NCBI GenBank assembly: GCA_045576635.1
Contig: JAZNGT010000020.1
Coordinates: forward strand, 1 to 24,753
Source: Congzhengia sp045576635
GTDB lineage: Bacteria; Bacillota; Clostridia; UBA1381; UBA9506
Direction of reading: 5' to 3'
DNA length: 24,753 bases
Part shown: piece by piece, positions 8,934 to 16,106 of the stretch
Numbering within the stretch: position 1 is the first letter of the stretch
Layout: every line of letters starts with the position of its first letter
Position numbers and translations under genes: made by a program
Notes under the pieces: model-generated
The model's input: only the letters and a program-made list of their open reading frames with translations
What the model was told of the DNA's origin: nothing
Database searches by the model: none

Positions 8934-10720
8934 TATTTAGCACCTCCTGTTACATTCAAAAGTTCATACACAATTTTTGCGGCCTGCGCACGCGTTACCG
9001 CATCAAGCGGTGAATAGCGGTTATTTCCGGTGCCGTTTATGATACCTGCATTATAAAGTGCGCCAACCGCTTCTTTTGCATATCCTGCAATACTACTGTT
9101 ATCAGTAAAGACTGCACTGCTTCCTTTATAAGAAAGTCCTGCCATCTCTGCCACACGGTAAATGATAACTGCCATATCCTGTCTTGTCATCGTACCGCCT
9201 GCGTTAAAGGATGCACCACCAACACCTGTGATAACACCTGCGTTATATGCAGATGCAATGTGGCCATAACTCCAACGTTCTGTCTGAACGTCTGCAAAGT
9301 CTGCGGTTGCAGATGCATCAAAAAGATCAAATGCTTCTACAATGATTTTTACAAACTGTTCTCTTGTCACTGTCTCGTTGGGATAGAATTTTCCGTCACC
9401 TTTACCCTCTAAAATACCTTTTTCAGCCATTGCTTTGATACTTTCTTCTGCCCATGTAGCCTGACCTAAATCAGAGAATGTTACCGGTTTGATTTCGGTT
9501 TTATCTCCACCAACGCTGGGGTTTACTAAGCCACCAGGTGCAGGGCCGGAACCAGGACTAGGTGCGGGACCAGGGCTAGGTGCAAGACCACTCGCGCCGC
9601 CAAGGGATTCTTTCACCTCTTTGGAATATGTTAAAAATGCGTTTTCAAGTTTTGATATAGAATCAATATTTGCTTTGTCCGCTTTGATTTTTGCGCTCAC
9701 TTGATTGTAGTGATCTTCCACAAAGTTTGTACAATACGATTTGTCTAATGTAATACATTTTCCCTTATCGTTGTTAAGTGCATTATAGTAATTAAGTGCT
9801 TCTGTTATAACACTATAATCCGCAAGTTCACTTGCGACGAGCGAAAGAAGCACTGCGGAATTAAATGCCTTGTTTACATCATCACTTGCATAACTCGCAA
9901 GTGGGATACTGTTGAAATTGCTCTGAACATCTTGCGGATTGAGTGCAAAGTTTGAATTGCTGTAATATTCTAAGTACAGTCCCAAATCATCTTTGTTTGC
10001 TTTTACTTTTGCATCAAACGTAGTTGCATCTGACGCCACTACAATTTCAGCTACTTTCAACGCATACGCCATAGCACTTTTCAGTTCTGTCTCAAATTCT
10101 GAAAGCGTTGGATCGTCCGGATTGTCGCCAATTGCAATAAGCGGCAAATCAACAATATACTGGCTGATGTTTGTTTTTGCCTTAGCTTCAACTGGAACGG
10201 AATCATCATAATTGAGGTAGTTTCCTAAATCAAACTCAATTTTTCCTTCGTCGTATGCCGTCTTTATAATGTCTTTTATCTGATCGGATGATGTTGCCAC
10301 TGCGATTTTGTTATAGACATCAACTTTATCTGCCTTTTTTACATAATGAAAATGTTTTTCATGTGTATTGTTTACAACTACAATGTAATCGCCTGTATTA
10401 ATTAAGGAAGAAAAATTAAACGGATCAAATTTGTATTTGAATAATGAATCCTCTATTTCTTCAATGGGTTTGCGTTCCTGCCAAAAATGAATGGGTTGTG
10501 CTGTTTTGTCTGTAATTTCAAACTGTCCGAGCGTTTCATTCTTTGTTGCAGGGTAAACCTTAATGGTAAGACCGCTGTCGATTGTTGTTTTTACTGTGAC
10601 GGTTACAGTGTTTACATTAATGTCCACCGTAGTTTCAACCGTTTCTGCTGCGCTTACTACAGCAATAGACGAAAACACCAAAAGTGCGGATAAAATCAAA
10701 CCTAAGCATCGTTTCATCAT
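8933..10720 (-). CDS. SLH-domain surface protein with unrecognised N-terminal region
   Basis: 595 aa. Residues 1-25 are a signal peptide (MMKRCLGLIL...VVSAAE). About 26-130 is a beta-rich domain I do not recognise, starting with alternating T/V strands; about 130-370 is predicted mostly helical. A Pro/Gly/Ser linker (about 375-400: SPGPAPSPGSGPAPGG) leads to three canonical C-terminal SLH repeats (about 415-463, 475-523, 537-585), each with the F-x-D...W and T-R-x-x-x-x-x-I/V-x pattern. The protein is therefore expected to be bound to secondary cell wall polymer with its N-terminal region exposed. The first of two adjacent ATGs is preferred: GGGAG lies 6 bases before it. It sits 24 bp after the 933-aa SLH-like gene and overlaps the next gene by one base, so it is inside the operon. 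No catalytic motif is visible, so a structural, adhesive or sugar-capturing role is possible but unproven. Confidence 0.85.
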   Translation of the reverse strand: MMKRCLGLILSALLVFSSIAVVSAAETVETTVDINVNTVTVTVKTTIDSGLTIKVYPATKNETLGQFEITDKTAQPIHFWQERKPIEEIEDSLFKYKFDPFNFSSLINTGDYIVVVNNTHEKHFHYVKKADKVDVYNKIAVATSSDQIKDIIKTAYDEGKIEFDLGNYLNYDDSVPVEAKAKTNISQYIVDLPLIAIGDNPDDPTLSEFETELKSAMAYALKVAEIVVASDATTFDAKVKANKDDLGLYLEYYSNSNFALNPQDVQSNFNSIPLASYASDDVNKAFNSAVLLSLVASELADYSVITEALNYYNALNNDKGKCITLDKSYCTNFVEDHYNQVSAKIKADKANIDSISKLENAFLTYSKEVKESLGGASGLAPSPGPAPSPGSGPAPGGLVNPSVGGDKTEIKPVTFSDLGQATWAEESIKAMAEKGILEGKGDGKFYPNETVTREQFVKIIVEAFDLFDASATADFADVQTERWSYGHIASAYNAGVITGVGGASFNAGGTMTRQDMAVIIYRVAEMAGLSYKGSSAVFTDNSSIAGYAKEAVGALYNAGIINGTGNNRYSPLDAVTRAQAAKIVYELLNVTGGAK

Positions 10721-10744
10721 TTCGTTCTCCCTTCTCTAAGTCTC

Positions 10745-13546
10745 TTATCGAATAACCAGAATCTGTGCTGCATCTGTTGAGCCATTCTCAGTTCTAATTA
10801 AAACCAAGTCATCTTTTACCAAAGAAGCAGCACTTGCAATTTCACCCAATTTGGTGCTGGTTTTAAAAATTGAAATCATTGCATTTCCTATGTTAATGAT
10901 TTGCTTCTTATCATTATAAACATACTGCAAAACATTGTGTGTTGCGTCAACAGCTGCTACGTTTGCAACCGCAGAACCTTCACCGTAGTTATTTGAAAAA
11001 CTTATATTTGATCCTGGATACGTGAGCCAAGCGTTTTCGTAAAGAGCGGATGTCTGGTCCAAACGATATACCACATTGATCTGTGATACTTTATTATATT
11101 TATCTGTGCCAATTTGAATGACGTCACCAACTTCAAGTCCGATTTCATCAAAAGTAACAGGTGTTCCATTTGCGCCGCCTGCACGCGTCATGGAATAAGA
11201 CACTGTGTTATTCATTAAATATCCTGTCTCTGCGCCACCTTGGTCAACATACAGTTTCTTACATATTTCACCTTCTTCATCAACAGCACTGGTAACTCGC
11301 GTTACAACTGAGAATGCCGATCTGGAAGAAAGTGAGACGCCGCCGCTGGAAGCATTTGCACTCAACACACCTTTTAAGACTATGCAAGATGCAACATTAA
11401 TTGGTGTGTTACCGGTATTGTATACAACATATCCCTCTGTCATAATTTGCCCGCTTGCACTTGTGGTGCTTGCACGATAATACGCTTTTCTAAGAGCCGT
11501 ATCTACTGCAAAGTCCTCCGGCTTCGTCAACCAATTTTCTTGTTCCGGAACCATAAATACAACGCAGTCTCCCTTTGCAACAAATGTGTTTTGGGACAAA
11601 TCTGTAGTATCTCCTGAGTATTCGTTACAAATGCCATCACGGGTTTCAAATTCAGAGCCTGATGCAACCGGATTCAAGTTGCCTACATCGGCATCTCGAT
11701 CTGCGTTACCATAATTCAGTGCAACTGTATCGATATGCGTAATCTTATCTTCCTTGGTTTTAAAGAGGATGATTTCACCAACAGGAACTGCAGTATATAC
11801 GCTATTTAAATCTGCTGCATTGCGTAGGGAATATGTTTTTCCATCCACAAAAACTTTTTGTGGTGTCTCTGCTTCAATCCATACTCCATCCTGAGTGAAA
11901 ATTTTAACTGCAACAACATCTTCAAAACCTTCTCTGATTTCCTTACCTGCAACAAAACCATAAATAGCATCTGTTACACCGGTGCGTTCATAATTGGCAA
12001 TTTCTCCCGCATGATCAAGATAGAATGTTGCATTCAGACCAAGTTGGAGAAGGGATACGGCGCCGTTATCAATATTTGTCGCAAGGTTTGGTGCAACTTC
12101 ATAATATTGTTCACCAATCTTGTATTTGTTGTCTACCATTTCACTGATTGTGCCTACAATCATTTTTCTCTCATTGTATACAGTGATGAGTTTATATCCG
12201 CTGGGATTTGCGGATTGCATTACGCTTATTACATCACCCCTTTGAATTGCTTCAAAATCCATGGTTTTGCCATTCGCACCATAGATTCTCACATCATCTT
12301 TATAGGGATCTAATCTTATGGGTTCATTTGTATACTTATCATAAACCTTATAACTGCTTAAATCAACAGAGCCTACAATATAGTTTGCAAATTCATAAAC
12401 AAACAACACGTCAACTGCTCCATCAAGCGTGTTGTCAACACCAACAATGTACCCGCTCTTCGGTAATACGTTTGAAAGCGCACCGTAACCTGAACGGTTT
12501 TTACCATTATAAATAACTGCGAGATGAATCGAATCAACAGAAATAAATTTCTCTTTTCCATGTGTCACTTCATAGTAAATTCTGTTTTGTGTCGTTTTTC
12601 CGGGAATAAGATCTTCTGCCTGAATTGTAAACTCATCATTCTTGTCAAGTTCTAAGAAAAGAATTTCATCATCGTTCCACTCGTTTGTCTTTACATAACC
12701 AATTACCCGTCTGCCAAGGTATTCTGCATACTCTCTTCCGGGCGTATTGTAAATTTCATTTTCAATTCGAATCTGGTTTCTGTCAATTGCGCTGGAATCA
12801 GAGGAAAGAAGTCTTGTGTTTTCATTACCGGTTACTACGCCTCTAATTACCTTGATGTTATGAAGTTCTTGTAAGACCGTAACATCTTCACTGATTGCAA
12901 ACGATGCATTTCCTTCTGACGTGAAACTGCGCTCTACCACCGCGTTTGTGAGCAAGCTTGCATCAAGCAAACTATAAAGATCACAGTACGGAATCGGATT
13001 ATTACCATTTCCTCTTAAATCTTTCAATAACTCACATTTGTTTGCAGTATAAAGATAGCCGCCGGGATAGCCGCCGTTTCTTACTGCGAACATTTTATAA
13101 CCCATAGCACTGATTACAAGTGTAATTGCTTCGTTATAGGTCAGCAAATCATTCGGGCGGAAGTTTTTGTTTTCGTCGCCCTGTATGTAACCAAGCTTAT
13201 AAAGTGCAGTGTATGCTCCGACTCTTTCGTCAAATACACTAACATCTAAAAATGGTGTCGTATCAGCTCCGTCGACTGCGTTTTCCATACGCATAAAACG
13301 GATCATGACATCTACCATATCTCCTCTTGTCAGATAATTTTTGAGTGTCGCGGTATCTTCGACGGGATCGATAATACCAAAGACTGCCAATTTTTCTGCT
13401 ACAACAAGATCCTCGTCATTTAAAACGATGTTTGAAGTAGCAGGAGCTGTTGTTTCTTCTGCGAACACTGCCGTTGTAAATACCGCAGATGTCGCAAGCA
13501 TCGCAAATACCAAAATCATTGATATCGCTCTTTTCAAGTTACTCAT
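10745..13546 (-). CDS. Large S-layer-type protein with degenerate N-terminal SLH repeats
   Basis: 933 aa from the preferred start. Residues 1-29 are a signal peptide ending AVFA-EE. Three SLH-like repeats lie at about 48-92, 99-150 and 155-202. The second is clearest (FLDVSVFDERVGAYTALYKL, FRPNDLLTYNEAITLVISAMGY); the TRAE-type motif is replaced by TRGDMVDVM and TYNEAITLV, so they are divergent. The remaining 700 residues are beta-rich with recurring short modules (VIGYVKTNEW, YIVGVDNTLDG, ITVYNERKMIVGTISE, KVFVDGKTYSLRNA), typical of large clostridial S-layer-like proteins; no enzyme motif is seen. Start choice: an ATG at 13552 also exists, but GGAGGG directly abuts it. The ATG at 13546 has that site 6 bases upstream and is more plausible. 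As first gene of the operon it may be the surface scaffold on which the later proteins work. A function beyond surface display is not shown by the sequence. Confidence 0.82.
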   Translation of the reverse strand: MSNLKRAISMILVFAMLATSAVFTTAVFAEETTAPATSNIVLNDEDLVVAEKLAVFGIIDPVEDTATLKNYLTRGDMVDVMIRFMRMENAVDGADTTPFLDVSVFDERVGAYTALYKLGYIQGDENKNFRPNDLLTYNEAITLVISAMGYKMFAVRNGGYPGGYLYTANKCELLKDLRGNGNNPIPYCDLYSLLDASLLTNAVVERSFTSEGNASFAISEDVTVLQELHNIKVIRGVVTGNENTRLLSSDSSAIDRNQIRIENEIYNTPGREYAEYLGRRVIGYVKTNEWNDDEILFLELDKNDEFTIQAEDLIPGKTTQNRIYYEVTHGKEKFISVDSIHLAVIYNGKNRSGYGALSNVLPKSGYIVGVDNTLDGAVDVLFVYEFANYIVGSVDLSSYKVYDKYTNEPIRLDPYKDDVRIYGANGKTMDFEAIQRGDVISVMQSANPSGYKLITVYNERKMIVGTISEMVDNKYKIGEQYYEVAPNLATNIDNGAVSLLQLGLNATFYLDHAGEIANYERTGVTDAIYGFVAGKEIREGFEDVVAVKIFTQDGVWIEAETPQKVFVDGKTYSLRNAADLNSVYTAVPVGEIILFKTKEDKITHIDTVALNYGNADRDADVGNLNPVASGSEFETRDGICNEYSGDTTDLSQNTFVAKGDCVVFMVPEQENWLTKPEDFAVDTALRKAYYRASTTSASGQIMTEGYVVYNTGNTPINVASCIVLKGVLSANASSGGVSLSSRSAFSVVTRVTSAVDEEGEICKKLYVDQGGAETGYLMNNTVSYSMTRAGGANGTPVTFDEIGLEVGDVIQIGTDKYNKVSQINVVYRLDQTSALYENAWLTYPGSNISFSNNYGEGSAVANVAAVDATHNVLQYVYNDKKQIINIGNAMISIFKTSTKLGEIASAASLVKDDLVLIRTENGSTDAAQILVIR

Positions 13547-13784
13547 TCTCATCCCTCCGTGTTTGTTCTCTATTGCGCTGCCGATACGGCAGGAATATTC
13601 GTATGAACAAGGTTATTTTTGTTACCTTAATCATTTTTATCGTTGCACAATCGCCATAAGTTTTGCATTGCCACCGTCTGTGCACTGCGGTCTGCAAAGC
13701 ATCCCTATCACCTCGTTTAGATTGCACCGGGCCTGTCCTGATTTCTTTTTGATGAACTTCCCGCGCGCATAATATATTAATATA
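13547..13784 (-). promoter_or_regulatory. Long structured 5' leader of the surface operon
   Basis: If transcription starts about 7 bases after the -10 at 13791-13796, the mRNA has a leader of roughly 240 nt before the ATG at 13546. It contains a nested stem at 13662-13698 (TTTGCA/TGCAAA outside, ACCG/CGGT inside). The 11-nt loop carries the self-complementary sequence GTGCAC (13680-13685), which could support loop-loop pairing. A 6-bp hairpin CTGCCG-ata-CGGCAG (13578-13592) lies about 20 nt before the ribosome binding site. I compared it by eye with the c-di-GMP riboswitch cores and saw no match, so this is a possible unidentified regulatory leader or an mRNA-stabilising 5' UTR. Long leaders are known for S-layer mRNAs. 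With the two promoters it accounts for the whole 13547-13942 gene-free stretch. Confidence 0.4.
13637..13702 (-). CDS. Possible 21-codon leader ORF
   Basis: Within the operon leader, ATG at 13702 follows GAGGTGATAGGG and opens 21 codons (MLCRPQC...AIVQR) to TAA at 13637. It spans the nested hairpin at 13662-13698, so its translation would disrupt that stem. This could be a translated upstream ORF that tunes the operon, or chance. There is no homology that I recognise, and the short length makes it weak. Confidence 0.2.
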   Translation of the reverse strand: MLCRPQCTDGGNAKLMAIVQR

Positions 13785-13790
13785 CTTTAC

Positions 13791-13819
13791 ATTATGGCAT
13801 AATAATGACTCAATTGCAA
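13791..13819 (-). promoter_or_regulatory. Probable sigma-A promoter of the surface operon
   Basis: The minus strand reads TTGCAA (13819-13814), a 17-bp spacer, then CATAAT (13796-13791). That is 4 of 6 and 5 of 6 matches with ideal spacing, and it is the best hexamer pair I found between the divergent genes. It faces away from the regulator promoter at 13873-13900, leaving about 50 bp of A/T-rich DNA between the two -35 boxes where an AraC-type regulator could bind. Confidence 0.55.
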
Positions 13820-13872
13820 CCCCATTTTTTTTACAATTTGTTTTAAATAGTAAAAAAAACAAACCTTTTTTA

Positions 13873-13900
13873 TTGATTTCCGAAAAAAATGTGCTATAAT
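13873..13900 (+). promoter_or_regulatory. Sigma-A promoter of the REC-AraC regulator gene
   Basis: TTGATT (13873-13878), a 16-bp spacer, and a perfect TATAAT (13895-13900) give an expected start of transcription near 13907. The upstream in-frame ATG at 13889 lies between the two boxes, so it cannot be translated from this promoter, which fixes the gene start at 13943. Confidence 0.75.
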
Positions 13901-13942
13901 TGTAGTAGAATCAAAAATTCGAGGCAAAGAGGACACGTTCTT

Positions 13943-15496
13943 ATGTACAGAATTATTTTAATCAATAAAAATCCTGAGCAGATACAACATTTAAAAAAAA
14001 GCATCGAAAAAAGCGAACTGCCTTTTTCCGTAACAGCAACGTTCAGCAGCAGCAAGCGTGCAAAAAATACACTCGAAAATACGCGTCCGAACCTCGTGAT
14101 AGCGGATTTTGAGGATGTACGGCACAGTGATTCGGAATTTGTTGCATACATACAGAAAAATCATCCAAGCATACACATCATTTTATACACGGACAGTACT
14201 GATTTTAATCTCACAAAAGCCGCACTCAACAACGGCGTGTTTGCCTACGTCGGTACCAAAAATGAAGACGAGTTATTGGCTGCACTCTTCCGGGCAAAAG
14301 AATCTCTTGATCGCCACAAAACACAGGCAAACCGCAACAAACTTCTTACACAACTTGTAATGTCTGCAAAAAAACAGCTTTTAGCCGATATTTTTACCGG
14401 AAACCTTACAGATCATAATGAGATTCAAAAAATGGTAAAAAGTTTAAGCGCCGAAGACCACGCACGTGGTTCAGTGTACATTCCTTTCTGGATTCGGTTT
14501 CCCAATTATGACGAATATATGAAAACACGCTGGAACTATGATAACGAGCGGTTTTTAATTGCAATCGGAAACTTTTTACGTCCGAATAGTGAGGATTTTG
14601 AAATCCAGAACATCATGTATACAAACGGCGAAATTCTGTACGTCGCACTTTGTAACACAGGCGATTCCGGAAGTTTCATTAACGCACTTCGTGTACATCT
14701 TGCAAACGCACAGTATCATTTAAGAACAATGATAGGGCTCACGGTAAACTGGCATTTGGGAAAGCATTTTACGTCGTTTAAAAGTCTGGTCGAGCACATC
14801 ACATCCCCCATTTTAAAGAACACTATTCATAATGATTTGGATGCAAAAAATCAGGCTACGCTTTTAAATGTTTACAAAAATGCCGTGGTTTCTGCAATGC
14901 TTGATAAATCGCCGCGTTTAAAAGAACATTTAGCCTACATCGTTCAAAAACTTTCACAGGCATCAAATGATGCATCACCCAAAATTTTGCTCCTTTTCTG
15001 TGAAAATTTTATGCAGAATCTCGCACCGAAACTTGAAAAAGATACAAAATATAAGCGCATGGTACAGTCGCTAAAAAAAGCGTCCGGCGCCTCTGCAAGA
15101 ACGATTTGCACCAACATTCTTTACACGATTTGCCGAAATGCAGAAACAGATACAGAGGCGACAAACCCGATTTCGCAGGCAGAAGAATACATCAAAAAAA
15201 ATTTCACAAAAGATCTGACACTGGAAGAAGTCGCAAAATATCTTAACTTAAACGCGTCTTATTTTTCACGTATTTTCAAGCAAAAAATCGGAAAAAGTTT
15301 TCGCGATTATGTGATTGCGCTCCGCATAGAAAAAGCCCAGGAACTTTTATCAGTCGGAACATACAAAGTCTATGAGGTCTGCTCTATGTGCGGATACAAA
15401 AACAGCAAATACTTTGCCTCACAGTTTAAGGCCGTAACCAATATGACACCAAAAGAATTTTCCAAAAACAGACACCGTATAACAAAAAAACAGTGA
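13943..15496 (+). CDS. Response-regulator-like transcription factor, REC-type domain plus AraC HTH
   Basis: 517 aa from ATG 13943, with GAGG about 10 bases upstream. About 1-125 has the REC fold order (MYRIILINKN, then NLVIADFEDV with Asp55 at the phospho-acceptor position, IILYTDSTD, and FAYVGTKNEDEL). However, the paired acidic residues after strand 1 are replaced by Asn-Lys-Asn, and the usual Lys-Pro is altered, so metal binding and phosphorylation are doubtful. About 130-400 is a long central region I do not recognise, of the sort seen in YesN-type regulators. 408-517 is a full two-helix-turn-helix AraC domain (LTLEEVAKYLNLNASYFSRI, IALRIEKAQELL, CSMCGYKNSKYFASQFK). It is transcribed away from the surface operon across a shared control region and is its likely regulator, probably responding to carbohydrate. 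No sensor kinase is next to it, unlike many YesM/YesN pairs. No strong terminator follows; a weak CAAATATTTG with a T run lies at about 15545-15564. Confidence 0.88.
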   Translation: MYRIILINKNPEQIQHLKKSIEKSELPFSVTATFSSSKRAKNTLENTRPNLVIADFEDVRHSDSEFVAYIQKNHPSIHIILYTDSTDFNLTKAALNNGVFAYVGTKNEDELLAALFRAKESLDRHKTQANRNKLLTQLVMSAKKQLLADIFTGNLTDHNEIQKMVKSLSAEDHARGSVYIPFWIRFPNYDEYMKTRWNYDNERFLIAIGNFLRPNSEDFEIQNIMYTNGEILYVALCNTGDSGSFINALRVHLANAQYHLRTMIGLTVNWHLGKHFTSFKSLVEHITSPILKNTIHNDLDAKNQATLLNVYKNAVVSAMLDKSPRLKEHLAYIVQKLSQASNDASPKILLLFCENFMQNLAPKLEKDTKYKRMVQSLKKASGASARTICTNILYTICRNAETDTEATNPISQAEEYIKKNFTKDLTLEEVAKYLNLNASYFSRIFKQKIGKSFRDYVIALRIEKAQELLSVGTYKVYEVCSMCGYKNSKYFASQFKAVTNMTPKEFSKNRHRITKKQ

Positions 15497-15580
15497 CGCA
15501 TTCGGAAGCGAGTTGTTTTAAGCCTATTTATTGTGAAAAACTGCCAAATATTTGTGTTTTTTTTGCACAAACTTGTCTAC

Positions 15581-15610
15581 TTGACACAATTCATCATTTT
15601 ATGGTATAAT
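15581..15610 (+). promoter_or_regulatory. Consensus sigma-A promoter of veg
   Basis: TTGACA (15581-15586), an 18-bp spacer and TATAAT (15605-15610): both hexamers are perfect. This fits the very strong vegetative expression for which veg is named in Bacillus subtilis. Confidence 0.85.
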
Positions 15611-15663
15611 GAAATAAAATATGATACTTATTGTGTTAAATTAGGTAAGAAGGTGTAAAAAAC

Positions 15664-15933
15664 GTGCTGAGCAAAAGTGATATCGAGCGTATCCGGGCAC
15701 AAATCGAAAACAACATTGGGGCACACATTAAAATAACAGTCAAAAAAGGTCGCAAACGGGTAATCGTGCGTTATGGCACAATTCGCGCTGTATATCCGTT
15801 TACGTTTAACGTCACGTTAGAGAGCATTTCGGAATTTGCAGAAACCAGTCGAAATGTTTCTTTAAGTTACGCAGACGTACTCACTAATATGATTTCTCTT
15901 ACGCTCACAGAGTCAGGAACAGAAATCGGTTAA
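15664..15933 (+). CDS. veg: Veg protein (DUF1021 family)
   Basis: 89 aa, GTG start with AAGGTG (15650-15655) 8 bases upstream. It aligns by eye with B. subtilis Veg (86 aa): an N-terminal helix with DIERIRAQIENNIGAHI, then basic KKGRKRVIVRYGTI, a YPFTFNVTLES strand and the family signature SLSYADVLTNMISLTL. Veg is a small protein with a compact SH3-like barrel; in B. subtilis it stimulates biofilm formation by affecting SinR, and is very highly expressed. In many Firmicutes it is a single-gene unit, as here, between its own consensus promoter and a perfect terminator. Its conservation makes this stretch look like core chromosome. Confidence 0.93.
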   Translation: MLSKSDIERIRAQIENNIGAHIKITVKKGRKRVIVRYGTIRAVYPFTFNVTLESISEFAETSRNVSLSYADVLTNMISLTLTESGTEIG

Positions 15934-15944
15934 CAAGTTGATTT

Positions 15945-15977
15945 GGGGTTACAACACACGTTGTAACCCCTTTTTTT
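15945..15977 (+). terminator. Rho-independent terminator after veg
   Basis: Perfect 11-bp stem GGGGTTACAAC / GTTGTAACCCC with a 4-nt ACAC loop, followed by seven T residues (15971-15977), starting 11 bases after the veg stop. Confidence 0.95.
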
Positions 15978-16038
15978 ATGAAAATTTGCGTTTTTTGCTG
16001 AAAAGGATTCATTTATTTTGTTTTTCGCAAAAAATGTG

Positions 16039-16070
16039 TTGACTATACAATATAGAAATGCTAATATGAT
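16039..16070 (+). promoter_or_regulatory. Probable promoter of the isomerase/acyl-CoA synthetase gene
   Basis: TTGACT (16039-16044) is followed after 17 bp by TAATAT (16062-16067), or after 20 bp by the better hexamer TATGAT (16065-16070). It lies between the veg terminator and the GGAG site at 16094, so the following gene is its own transcription unit. Confidence 0.6.
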
Positions 16071-16106
16071 AACGATAGAATACTATGAAAGATGGAGTGA
16101 TATTCA

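Noticed and set aside
9535..9600. Short tandem DNA repeats that could suggest a repeat array
   Set aside because: They are the codons of the Pro/Gly/Ser linker before the SLH repeats of the 595-aa protein; there are no spacers, so this is not a CRISPR array.
13547..13784. Operon leader as a known c-di-GMP riboswitch
   Set aside because: I saw no match to the conserved class I or class II cores; kept only as an unidentified structured leader.
13889..13942. Upstream in-frame ATG for the REC-AraC gene
   Set aside because: It lies between the -35 and -10 boxes of the gene's promoter and has no ribosome site. The ATG at 13943 starts the REC fold directly.
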